This document shows positions 47,501-57,523 of a DNA stretch of 64,000 bases, in pieces. The notes below the pieces were generated by a model. The model ran no database searches. It had not been told where the DNA came from and worked only from the letters and a program-made list of their open reading frames with translations. This DNA comes from Straminergon stramineum (taxonomy: Eukaryota > Streptophyta > Bryopsida > Hypnales > Calliergonaceae): the NCBI GenBank assembly GCA_963920665.1, contig OY987265.1, positions 10,793,001 through 10,857,000 on the forward strand. Direction: 5' to 3'. Made by a program: the position numbers and the translations under genes. Position 1 is the stretch's first letter. The number at the start of each line of letters is the position of its first letter.

Positions 47501-50391
47501 GGCACTCCTGTCTTTTTCAATTTCCTCTGGGTGCATTCATTCTGTAGTAAGACGAGGGGATTAAAGATTCTCCTGTTTCAACTTGCTCTACACCAATTGC
47601 GTGAATATACTCCTCTAGATACTTCAATGCTATGCAAATGAATGGGGACCAATGGAGAAAGTTGTTGACATTCTGATTTTATATCTTCTTTTGAACAGGG
47701 CCATTCGAGCAATTAGCTCGGACAAAATCCGCGTTGTTTCTGGCTCAGACGACAATCGTGTCTTGGTGTGGGACAAAAATTCCAAGCAACTTCAACAAGA
47801 ATTGAAGGGTCATGACGGGAAGGTAATTTAGTTTTCTCTTTCATTCATCTCTCTGTAATCTTTTTCTCTTGCACCCTCATCGATCCTCATGAGGCTTGGG
47901 GTTATAGTGCTCAAGACTCCGCTAGCCTTAAATGGTGTAACTTGAGTGAATATATTGGTAAGTGTAACAACTACGACCATCATTGGCTCTAATTCTAATT
48001 ACCATCTACACTTCAAGGGCCGTCCTTCATGATTGGGATGGCCTTCAACAATTGACGAGTTGTGTGTATGATGCTCGCAACCCTTTCCAGCACTGAAGAT
48101 TTTTTCACAAGGATCTGCATTCTCTCTCCTTAGTCTTCATATTTGTGTTTGAAATATTCAAAGAAGAATGATTCTTTCGTCTTAAATGCCTGCTGTAATC
48201 AAATTTCGAAATGTGAGCTGGTATCTGCTCTTGGCTGCCCAGGTCAATATTGTGCGAATGTTGAAAGGGGAGCGCATTCTTTCCGCATCCCATGATGGCA
48301 GTGTGAGGATGTGGGACATTCGCATTGACTCCTGTGTTGCAACTGTGGGGAAGAGCCCAAGTCCCATATTATGTATGGATTACGACGACAATACTGGCAT
48401 GTTGGCTGCTGCAGGTGTCGATGGGTATGTCTCTTGCCTTGGAGTTTTTTATATTCTCTGACGATGGATATTGTACATGGAGGTAGAAGGGTGTTCCGAG
48501 CAGGAATTATTTGATTGTTGTGTTGTATGAATCACACAGAAGTCGTGAAATCTTGTGTGTGTTTTCATCTAAATAGCCTGGGATAACGTGATTGTTTTCT
48601 TTTCACATTGGATGGTTTTGTTTTCAATATGACTCCTGGATAGTCCGATAGGGTTTGTTGAAGCTACAACGCGCAATTGTTTGCATTGAGCAGAGATACA
48701 TATATGGTATAGTTCGTATGAAGTGCGTTATTACAGTTTCGATCTCTTGAAGGCTAGAGATTCTGAGCTTGTATACTCGATGAGTACTTAACTACAATAT
48801 ACTCTGGATTCTGACTCCTGGGAAAACAGCATTGGAAATGTGTGGGATGTTCGTGCAGGGAAGCAAATGCATAAGCTCACCGGACACACAAGTTGGATCC
48901 GGTAAATATTTGTCATGGATGGTCTTTGAATGGTCTAAACTTCTGATGCTGTATGCTGCAAAAATGGAGGTGGATATCAGTTCTGCACACTGCCAACAAA
49001 TGAACTGAAAAATCTTCGGTATTGCTGAGTGCAGATCATTAAGAATGGTGGAGAACACCATTTTGACTGGCAGTGATGATTGGACTGCACGCGTTTGGTC
49101 TGTCTCCAGTGGGGCTTGTGACACAGTCTTGGCATGTCACTCCGGGGCAGTCACCAATGTGGAGTATTGCCCAGCAGATAAAGGCATTGTCACTGGTACG
49201 TTTTTGATAGGAAAAGAAACGAGAGATTTTGAGACAACTATCTTTCTTTGGCTTGTTTTTATGGGCACCCTGATTTATCTTTGCAAGGGAAATCCAAGGT
49301 CCTCATTATTGTCTTCTGGCTGCACAGGATCGGCAGACGGTTTGGTTCGCATCTGGGAACAAGGGGAAGGTAAAAATACAATGCGCTTTGAGTTGGTACC
49401 CGCTTTTATCAAGAGATGTGTGCATCTGCATTGAGTAACCGACAAATTGTATCAGCACAATCATGAACTAAATCATTACGGATTTGAAAATCAATAGTTA
49501 GTGTCCGTCAAAACCTGCAAGCTTCTCCATATACATATAGACATGAAAGCCCATCAGTGTAGAGCCATATGTGGTTCTTTTTCAGACTTGTGAGTCCGTC
49601 TGTTGCTACCGTAGTGTGAATCTTGTTGGGTGTTGATTTTTCCTCGGTGGATGCAGGGAATTCTCTCCGTTGTGTTAGTAATTTAGAAGGTGTCCATGCT
49701 GGCGGTATCCTGAGCATCAAGGCCGGAGATCGTTGGCTTGCAGTGGGAGCTTCTGACAACTCCATGTCTCTCTTTCATCGTCCTGAACGGCAAGGTGGAT
49801 CTCGTCTTGCGCCTTGGAAATTGCTTCGAACTCCACCTCGTAGTGCGGCTGTGGTAAGGCGCCACCCAATTCTGTACCAATCCATTATCATTTTCATGCA
49901 ATGCTCATGCACTGGAAGATTTTACATTTGTATTCAACTTGTCTCAGGTAACTACACCTAAAGTAGTCCGAATAATCATATTAATCAGTAGGTTCCTATT
50001 ATTTAAGTGTCTAAGTTTTCGTTGGTGTTGTTGCAAGTCAAAAGGGGATTTTAGATTTTTCTTAGTATCCATTCCTCGGACAATTCATGACTAATCTAAA
50101 ATTTTCGAAGTGCTGAAAATAAGTGTACCTAAGATCGACCCTAGGATATTTATTGTAGGGGCTAGAATCTTCAGGGTTCTGTTTTGGAATGGAGTCTTCA
50201 TTAGGTGCAGTTCCCTTATGGTTCCACCAGGTATGTTATCGGTGAGTAGTGACACCTATTAAAATACGATCTTGCATTTTTCTTTCCCAATGCAGGTACG
50301 ATGTGTCGCTTCGGATGTTGAACGAGGTCGGATATGCAGTGGTGCTCGAAATGGCCTACTTCGGCTATGGGAACCTGTTGTAGGTTATTAA
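38598..50391 (+). CDS. SCD1: SCD1 homologue: DENN-domain and WD40-repeat protein
   Basis: 31 exons: 38598-38777, 39374-39467, 39793-39994, 40433-40574, 40723-40823, 41045-41108, 41401-41514, 41849-42054, 42202-42256, 42385-42474, 42693-42888, 43326-43437, 43679-43730, 43978-44022, 44202-44277, 44507-44580, 44891-44941, 45200-45357, 45479-45529, 45753-45810, 46165-46245, 46407-46668, 47018-47229, 47400-47464, 47699-47822, 48243-48424, 48830-48901, 49035-49195, 49328-49369, 49657-49853, 50296-50391. About 1204 residues; Arabidopsis SCD1 is about 1187. SCD1 acts with Rab GTPases in clathrin-linked trafficking and cytokinesis, at plasma membrane and cell plate. Tripartite DENN at the N-terminus (MGRLLEYFLVCG.., PLWDIIAHVV, VLFFGGVDFIDAPLPYLMG), helical middle, a Gln/Ser-rich linker around 770, then WD40 blades from about 850 (VWDKN, MWDIR, VWDVR, VWSVS, LWEPV). 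ATG 38553 in frame is an alternative. Confidence 0.95.
38771..39270 (+). repeat. Four-unit tandem array in SCD1 intron 1
   Basis: Four units of about 120-130 bp start near 38774, 38900, 39018 and 39145. Each carries TGGTTTGTACCTGCCCTCC or variant, GAAAATGTGTGTTAG, GAGAATTCGCGA and TTCTTGCAGAAATGA. The first unit begins at the exon 1 donor (GTG/GTTTGT), so the array duplicates donor-like and acceptor-like (TTGCAG) sequence inside the intron. Confidence 0.8.
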
Positions 50392-51877
50392 AAATCAATT
50401 GTAAGTTGTGGCTTAGGCCTACATTTGATATGGTGTATTTGAACATAACAGATCATTTTTTGTATCCACTAGCTTAGCTGGGTTTGCAGGACCTTTTTCT
50501 CTGTTATCGCAGGTGAAAGATGTAGGCGGTGCCCATTTTTTTGGCGCAGCATAGATTGATCGATCAAATCTTTACAATATTGAAATGATAATTTAATGGA
50601 AGCTGTATTTAAGATTTGAATCCTTTGTTATCTTGTATTAGAGGTTGTTCCATCAACACAAGAAATGGTCTCAGGAGTAGCAGTACGGGTCGTCTCCCTT
50701 CCCGTATCTAATGGTTCTCTATAATCGATGTTTCGAAGTATGATTTCACGTAAGATACTGTATCTGGGTTGGAGATTCATTTTTTATGGAAACCCATTTA
50801 CTTGTCTATGTCATGTTATGTGCATTCCCCTTCAGGAAGTAAACGGACACGTAATTTATATTATCCAACTCAATAAACCAGAAACTCAAAAATTCACCAA
50901 ATCAAGAACTGTGAATTGTATTGGAGAGAATTTTAGAGTGTATCTCAAGATTTGTAAGACTTCAATATTTTATTGATTGGTGTTTGCCTTCTAGTACTGC
51001 CATTCTATCAGACAAGTAAGAACTTGAATTGTGTCCCTACTCCGTATGAATGCCATTCCACGTTCTTTGAATTGTTTTGATGATTTCTTCCCTCAATTCC
51101 TTGGTCTGGACTCATTTCAAACAAGGTCTTCAGTTTTCTTCATATGTTTCCTACATGATTGAAATCATGTGGCATGCCTCTTATTGAATCACACTTGCCA
51201 AAGCAAAATTTGACCAATTGCACTCCAAAATATTGTGCAATCGGACAAATTTTGCTTTGGGAAGCATGATTTGCCATAGCTTGTACAATAGCTTGCTTGT
51301 GAGGCAATTTGTTTTTATTGTCCAATGTCTAAATTTAATTTTTCTTGCACCTATGCAAAGTAATTATGAATGTGCTTCCAATGATATTAAAAAAAATTCA
51401 ATTTCTAATTGTAAATAGGTGAAAAATTAGAAGGTTAGATGGAGGGTCAAATTCTAGAATGCATACCACACAAACCCTTGTACTTGGGCCCCAATTACAC
51501 CATGGCAACAACATTCATGATGGTGTCCACTACACAATTGTATCCACTGGTTCAAAGTTACCCTATGGAGTTGTGAAGGAACCTAGATCCAATTTGAAAA
51601 CATCAGAAAAAAAACCTTTGAAAAAATCTACAAAATTTCTATTTAGAGTAAAGAAAAGAGAAAATGACCGGACTCAATACTTGAAAAACAAATTCAATAT
51701 GGGAACTAAAACAAAAAAAAGCTGTTAAAACTCAAAAAAATTCTACAACATTGCACATGGGACTTAGAACATTTGGTGTGTCCTTCATTTCCCACTCTAC
51801 CTTGTCAAGGAATGGTTGTAGCCATTGAAACAAGTCCTTGATTGTTGGACGCAATCTTATTTTAGAGGTTATATTAA
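50392..51877. other. SCD1 downstream and intergenic stretch
   Basis: The SCD1 3' UTR probably ends within the first 300 bases; no gene was seen beyond. It contains the hairpin at 51178-51275. Confidence 0.45.
51178..51275. repeat. Imperfect hairpin with arms of 30-45 bases
   Basis: The left arm around 51190-51222 (CCAAAGCAAAATTTGACC) pairs with the complement of 51238-51272 (CCAAAGCAAAATTTGTCC). There are about four mismatches in the core 31 bases and a loop of roughly 10, with weaker pairing outward. The shape resembles a young MIRNA or MITE fold-back; expression is unknown. Confidence 0.45.
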
Positions 51878-51946
51878 CCCTTGAACATTTGGCTAGAAAC
51901 CATGGAAATCATCCCTTTTGGCAATGTATGACATCATCTACTTTAA

Positions 51947-52793
51947 CCCCTAAATGCCCGAGGCACCAAAGTTTGGTGTTGCCAATACTTTGAAGTTAAA
52001 TAAAACCTAACCAATTTGTTATTTTTTGTAGTTTGTATTTTTGAAAAATCCTTTTTGAAGTACAATTTTAGCATCTAATATCCGATTTTGAAAATGATTG
52101 ATTATAATTTTTCTATTCTAGATTTTGTGCAAGGGTGTCTATTGCAATCTTGGCTTTCCATAGTGTTGAGGGCTCTTGGAAATAAGCCTCAAATACACTA
52201 GATCTCGGAGAAAATTCACATTAGAAATTCATTTAAAAAAATTGTAGAGTAGATTTTTCTAGGCCATAAATTGGTTTGGGTTATGCATGTTAGGCCTTCT
52301 AACCTCAAATTTTTTTGGTGACCAAATTTTTAGATTTGACATGTAAAAAAAGGATTGAAAAACTTCAAATCACTTTCGCAATTTTAACACCCTCATGATC
52401 AAACATTATAATCTTTCAATCCATAAATCAATTATATTGATGTGTTTTCTTTTCCTATGTGGTCTAGCTCTAACATGTCTAGTTTGAATTTGTATGGTTA
52501 CAATTCCAACATTTTGATAAGTTCACTACAAGAGAAAGGGGTGTTTTGAGTATAGTCTTAGTGGTATAGTCTTTTAAGTAATGATCTATAAGGAGTCTTT
52601 TAAGTAAAATTTTACTGAAAATTCACGGATTTTCAATAAAATTTTACTTAAAAGACTCCTTATAGGTCATTACTTAAAAAGACTATACTCAAAACACCCC
52701 TTTCTCTTGTAGTGAACTTATCAAAATGTTGTCGTTTTGTTCAATTTAGAGCACAACCCTAGAAGCTTAGAAAAGGCCTTGGGCATTTAAGGG
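51947..52793. mobile_element. TTAA-flanked element P6, nested in P5
   Basis: Left end CCCCTAAATGCCCGAGGC, right-end complement CCCTTAAATGCCCAAGGC; TTAA at 51943-51946 and 52794-52797. It is 847 bp with no transposase visible. It landed in the CTACTTTAA site, which P2 preserves unfilled. CCC-initial termini with TTAA duplication are the pattern of piggyBac-type elements (Kolobok and Sola3 also use TTAA), so this is a TTAA-targeting MITE. A CACTA-ended fold-back (52524-52714) sits inside. Confidence 0.75.
52524..52714. mobile_element. CACTA-ended fold-back element
   Basis: The 191-bp segment runs CACTACAAGAGAAAGGGG to its inverse, ending CTCTTGTAGTG, resembling CACTA (En/Spm) termini. Arms are about 95-110 bp with a 6-base loop, two substitutions and about 14 extra bases in the left arm. 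The inverted symmetry continues 13 bp into both flanks (52511-52727, ATTTTGATAAGTT), so no ordinary direct target duplication is visible. Confidence 0.7.
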
Positions 52794-52941
52794 TTAAGAA
52801 AACCCAAAGTGCTCATTGGAGGTCAAACTACCATGTATGATCTCGACTTTTGCACAAAATTCTAAGGATGCATTTTTGTCCTACACAAAAAGATTCTTTG
52901 TTATTCATCAGCGGAAGAATGGATGAAGTATCATTTAAGGG

Positions 52942-53935
52942 TTAAAGAGGTCATATTATAGCGGTCACTCTAGAAAAAAAGGACCCAAAGTGGGGTTGCA
53001 AAAGTGACATATAGATATTGTCTACCATCTAACCATTGATGATGCTCTATAGACATTATAGAATTTACAAATACACTACAATAGAACTTCTAATAAACAT
53101 CACTCTCTAAAGTAATATTAATTGCCAATCTCGACTTGAGCAACATAAAAATGTTAATAATGCAAATGACCCTCCTTTAATATAATAACCTCTCTAATGT
53201 ATTGTGTCAAATTGGTCTTGGACCTACTACTTAATAGAAGGTCTACTATAGATAGAAAATTTTGCTACAAGGGGAACACCTTATTTTAAAATTAGACGTG
53301 ATTCTAACTTTGGAGAAGATTGATTGACCATATTTATTAAAATATTGTGACAAACTTTCGCTATTGTTTCCACAAAGTAGGCATATCAATTGCCATGAAT
53401 GATAAGAAACTAGTGCCCTCTAATGTAAAGAAATGAACATCATATTTCAAAGAACAAAATTCTAGAAGTTTTCACAATTACCTTAGTAAAATGCCTCCTC
53501 TTGATAGAAGCAAATGGGTTTTTTTCCAAGGACACTCAGGTTGCATCTTCTCCTTATCAAAGTCTCCTACTTCATTGCCTCTAGTATCAAATTTTTACTA
53601 GACCCTTTCTTTCATCTTCAAATTTGAAAAGCCTACAATCTTCCTCTTTCAAAGATATGCCAGTTTTGAAACAAAAGTCCAAATTTCATTAGATTGTAGA
53701 GACATAGAGCAAGGGATTGGTTGCCACAACCAGCCCTAAAGCAATATACTAAATTATAACAATTTCATAAAAGCGGCAATTACATATTCACCTTTTACTT
53801 AGGCACAACTAGTTGGTTTTCAATCCTACCAATTTTTTGTCTAATTCCAGATCCTCCATTTTCACACTCCAATTGGTTGTTTTTCCATAGGCACCGACTA
53901 ACAATGACCTAACTAGTGGCTTTCCCTAACCATTA
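52942..53935. other. AT-rich non-genic stretch
   Basis: No gene or clear element was recognised. Confidence 0.4.
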
Positions 53936-54128
53936 CATCACAAAGTTTAGAACCTACAATTTGTCAATAGTTATCATGTGGTAATGATTGTTTCATAGGT
54001 TCGCACGTTAATATACAATTCAGTGCATCATAATGATGCACTGAATTGTATATTAACGTGCGAACCTATGAAACAATCATTACCACATGATAACTATTGA
54101 CAAATTGTAGGTTCTAAACTTTGTGATG
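53936..54128. repeat. Perfect 193-bp palindrome
   Basis: Starts CATCACAAAGTTTAG and ends with its exact inverse. Base-by-base comparison of the two 96-base arms found no mismatch, with a single central base at 54032. The right flank continues into element sequence homologous to P3. Perfect arms without a spacer mean a very recent event, or an artefact of inverted read or assembly. Confidence 0.9.
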
Positions 54129-54376
54129 CTAGAATTGAATACATAAAGAAAATAAAGACATGTAAGACAACTTTGACAAAGAATAGTTCTTGTTTCATTC
54201 CAAAATTTATAAAAAAAATTATTGGTGAGAGCATTGGTGAATCTAACTACATGGATGGAATCCAAAACTCAATTTTCACTTGTATATCAATCCCAAAATA
54301 TTCCTCCAAATATTGTACTTTATAATAATGTTTTTCAAATTGTGAATTCTAAACAACACTTTGTACGTTTTAGGGG
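54129..54376. mobile_element. TTAA-family element P7, right part only
   Basis: Ends ACGTTTTAGGGG before TTAA at 54377-54380. The last 190 bases or so match the right half of P3 (ATTGGTGAATCTAAC, GTATATCAA.. and AATGTTTTTCAAAT-type phrases). No left terminus was found; the perfect palindrome sits where it would be expected. Confidence 0.6.
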
Positions 54377-54380
54377 TTAA

Positions 54381-55462
54381 GGGTTTAGAAAACAAAGACA
54401 GTATAGTATGTTAGTGCACTAAGTGTAGGGCCAAATAAAGTGTCCTACTCTCTCTTTTGCAATCAAACCTAATCTCCACATTGATAATCACACTACCTGC
54501 TACTGGGATCTGCATTGTAAGAGTGTATGGAATTGCTATTGCGCATTGATGTTATCAATGGTCTTGTTATTTCTTTGCCTCTCAAGCTAAGTGAGCGCTA
54601 GGTTTGCCCACTAGGCGAGGAAATTGGAGCATGATCGTGATGGAGGAGGAGGATGTTGGAGGTGAGCATAGAGAGAAGAGCCCCAAGTGTAGAGAGAGAA
54701 AGAAATGGAGAGATAGAGGAGGAGGAAATGCAAATGGTGCTTGGATAGGGTTTGGATTAGTTTAGGTAGGGATTGGGATATTTGCCGGGTTATTTTTTGG
54801 AAGTAAGCAATTTAAAGAGTTAGGGGGAGAGATTAGAAGTGGATTAAGAGAGATAGGAAGCAAGGTAGTTAGAGATTTGGAGAGAGTCAATGTAAATTTA
54901 CCTTTGAAGCGACAATTATTGGTGGATTTGAGGAGGAAATTGGATTGCTGCAAACAATAGAGTAAGACTTCGTGGTTTCTCAAGGGACAATTTTTGTGCC
55001 TTGATTGATTTGAAAAAGGTGTTGGAATTCTTATGTGCAGTGTGAACATTGTAGCCAAATGGAATTACAAAGTAGGATTGTCCATCAATATCCAACAATG
55101 TTCACGCACTCGAAGTCTAGAAGTATTACTTTGTGATGAAACATTGTAGATCTGCTATGGAAACATTTTTGTTCTCTCATTCCAATTTCAAATCATCTCT
55201 ATCTCTTTTGTAAGCTTGTGCAAACCTAGTCTCTGCTACAATCTATATTGAAAATATACCACCTGCCATGACTTGCAATTCCACTAGATCTACAAAAGTG
55301 ATGGAATAGGGTTTTCTATCCCAAGATGACATTGGCTTTTAGCATTGGGATGTGTGTAATCATCAATTAGGATGTGTCTTGATATGTCATGATCACGTTG
55401 AAATGCAGATAGCCAATTTTTTAAAATTCAAACATCAATGAAGTTCATTAGGTTTGTCCTTT
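54381..55462. other. Non-genic stretch
   Basis: A purine-rich stretch (GGAGGAGGATGTTGGAGG..GAGAGAGAAAG) spans about 54640-54730. No gene was recognised. Confidence 0.4.
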
Positions 55463-55583
55463 GTGTCCATCGATCTAGACAACCTATTCGTCAAATGGAT
55501 GACCTATCCGTCAACTAGACGGCCTATTTGTCAATTGGACAACCTGTCCGTCGACTAGACAACCTGTCCATCAAGATGAATGG
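55463..55583. repeat. 20-bp minisatellite, about six units
   Basis: Exact 20-base register, unit type CTRTCCGTCAACTAGACAAC. Most units hold a GTCnAnTnGAC dyad, so each unit is self-complementary. Confidence 0.8.
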
Positions 55584-56219
55584 CCTCCTAAATTGTAGAA
55601 CGTATGTTTTCATCCACATTCTATCTTGACGGACGTTGGGGTTGAAGGTTGAAGTGATGACGGACATACTAACATCGCAACATGATACAGACAACCTTGT
55701 ACTAGAAAGAAATATAGTGCAATTATTGTAGCTGAAAAAGGAATACATTGGTTTGAGAAGATGTGGAAAAAACTTCAGAAATTTTCACTATGTAGATTGC
55801 CAGATTTTAGTATTTTGAATGAATAAAAATCCTTTTTTTGGCCCTACAAAAAGAAAGGCAGCTACACTACACTTAACAAGGTTACATTAGTAAGAAAAAA
55901 TTCCAAAATGGTGGTGCTTGTTTGGATTCATTTTTCAAGGCAAGTTGTCAACATGCTTAAAAAAATTCAAATGATTTGGAATTGTACAACATATAGGAAA
56001 AAATAGTAAGTAGAAAGAAGTAGAAAATGATTCAAAATGCTAAATTGTTAAGAATTTAATTATGGAATTGAAAAATGCCAATCCCAATGGTTGCAATTTA
56101 TTAATTAACAATCTACATCCTATGATTTTATTTTTTTCCAAAAATATTGAAAATTGAGTAAAATAAAGTACTTCTAAGTTTATTTTATCAAGAGATAGGG
56201 CACCAATCATTCAAGTAGA
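55584..56219. other. AT-rich non-genic stretch
   Basis: Nothing recognised. Confidence 0.35.
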
Positions 56220-57170
56220 AGTTACATGGGAATTGTTCAGTCACTAGAGTTTGACTTGGCCACGTGGCGTTGGGCTAATACTTCACCACTGGTGAGTTAC
56301 TCGACTAGGTTAGATAAGAACCTCCTTACTAAACTCCAAAGTCTTAGGACACCGATCCCATCCAAATGGCCCAGCTCCCTTCCTTATTCCTTTTCCCATG
56401 AGTGGAGGACAATGTAGAACAATGTATCTTTACAAAATAAAGCCACATTTAATTGGTCTGTATGGCATAATACAGTGGCAAGAAACACATGGAGGGCCGG
56501 ATTGCTTCTGGAATTGATGTGCGATGTCTCTATTGCAACCTCGGAGATGATGAATCACCCTTGTACTATTTTTTCAACTACCCCAAAGCTTAGGAAATTT
56601 GGTCCTATGCCTAGTCAATTCTCCACCATTCGCTTAGAGCACGACCGGTTGTGGGCCCTCATAAAAGCTTCTCCTTCCAACAATGTGTTTTTGGAGTGAA
56701 GATCCCCAAGAAATTCTATGGCATGAGAATTGTTTGGCAAGCCCTTAGGGCCTCATGTCTTATTGTCTTTGGATTATTTGGATTTGCAAGAACTAGATTA
56801 TTTTCTCCCATGAACACTAGCCTATGGGGTGTGTTCACCGCCTTCTATGGAATACTCTTCTTGATGCAGGCCACGCAACAATGCTAAAGGCACAACATGG
56901 AGCAAAAAGATGCCCTGGGCAAGCGTTTAGGATTTGGGCTAGTTCTGATGCTCATTGGATGTAGTCCCTAGTGATTGCTACTAGAGTTGGTGACTTGATT
57001 ATTTGGAATAGGCAAGGGCATGTTCCCTGTATTTTTACTTAGGCTCTCTTTTCTTCCTTTTTTTTTTTCTTGCTTCCTTCTATCCAGCCTATGGACTAGG
57101 CTACTATGTACGATTTCGCTTAGCAATGGAATCTCCATTTGTTTTAAAAAAAAAAAATTATTTTAGAGTA
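56220..57170 (+). mobile_element. Degenerate LINE-type retrotransposon 3' remnant
   Basis: A broken reading with one stop and frame changes gives WHNTVARNTWRAG, then CLYCNLGDDESPLYYFFNYP near 56521-56580. This resembles the zinc-binding domain that follows reverse transcriptase in plant LINEs (C-x2-C .. ES..H..F.CP), with the later His/Cys changed to Tyr. The segment ends in an A-run at about 57145-57157, as expected of a LINE tail. Not functional. Confidence 0.45.
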
Positions 57171-57519
57171 GAGAATCCATAACTTTCATCTCATGAATCA
57201 AAATAGAATGATTCAAAGATTTCCACATAGATATAAATCTAGATAACCAATTTCTAATTTTTATTTCTTAATTAAAAAAATGATTTTTTAAGGTTTTTTT
57301 GGAAGATGCCTGGGATGCCCACCAAGCAGTAAAAATGACATATCTTACAATAACTTTTGAACCATGTAATCAAAAGTTATGAATATTGATGGGCCTTAAA
57401 GCTACTCCTCAGGCACATGTTGTGTGAAAATTTCAAAGAAAAAGAATAAAAACTCCATTCATAGTGAGCTGCCCAAAATTGCTATGTTGCCAAAAAAACA
57501 TAGTTTGGGCATTTAAGGG
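57171..57519. mobile_element. Probable TTAA-family element P8, right end
   Basis: Ends GTTTGGGCATTTAAGGG before TTAA at 57520-57523, matching the right termini of P4 and P6. The left end was not found. Confidence 0.45.
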
Positions 57520-57523
57520 TTAA

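Larger units (their letters stand above)
51878..52941. mobile_element. TTAA-flanked element P5, interrupted by P6
   Basis: TTAA at 51874-51877 and 52942-52945; starts CCCTTGAACATTTGG, ends CATTTAAGGG. Without the nested P6 and one TTAA it is 213 bp and homologous to P2 (219 bp at 7102-7320): both share CATCCCTTTTGG or a variant, GACATCATCTACTTTAA and AAGATTCTTTGT.ATTCATC-type phrases. Confidence 0.75.
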
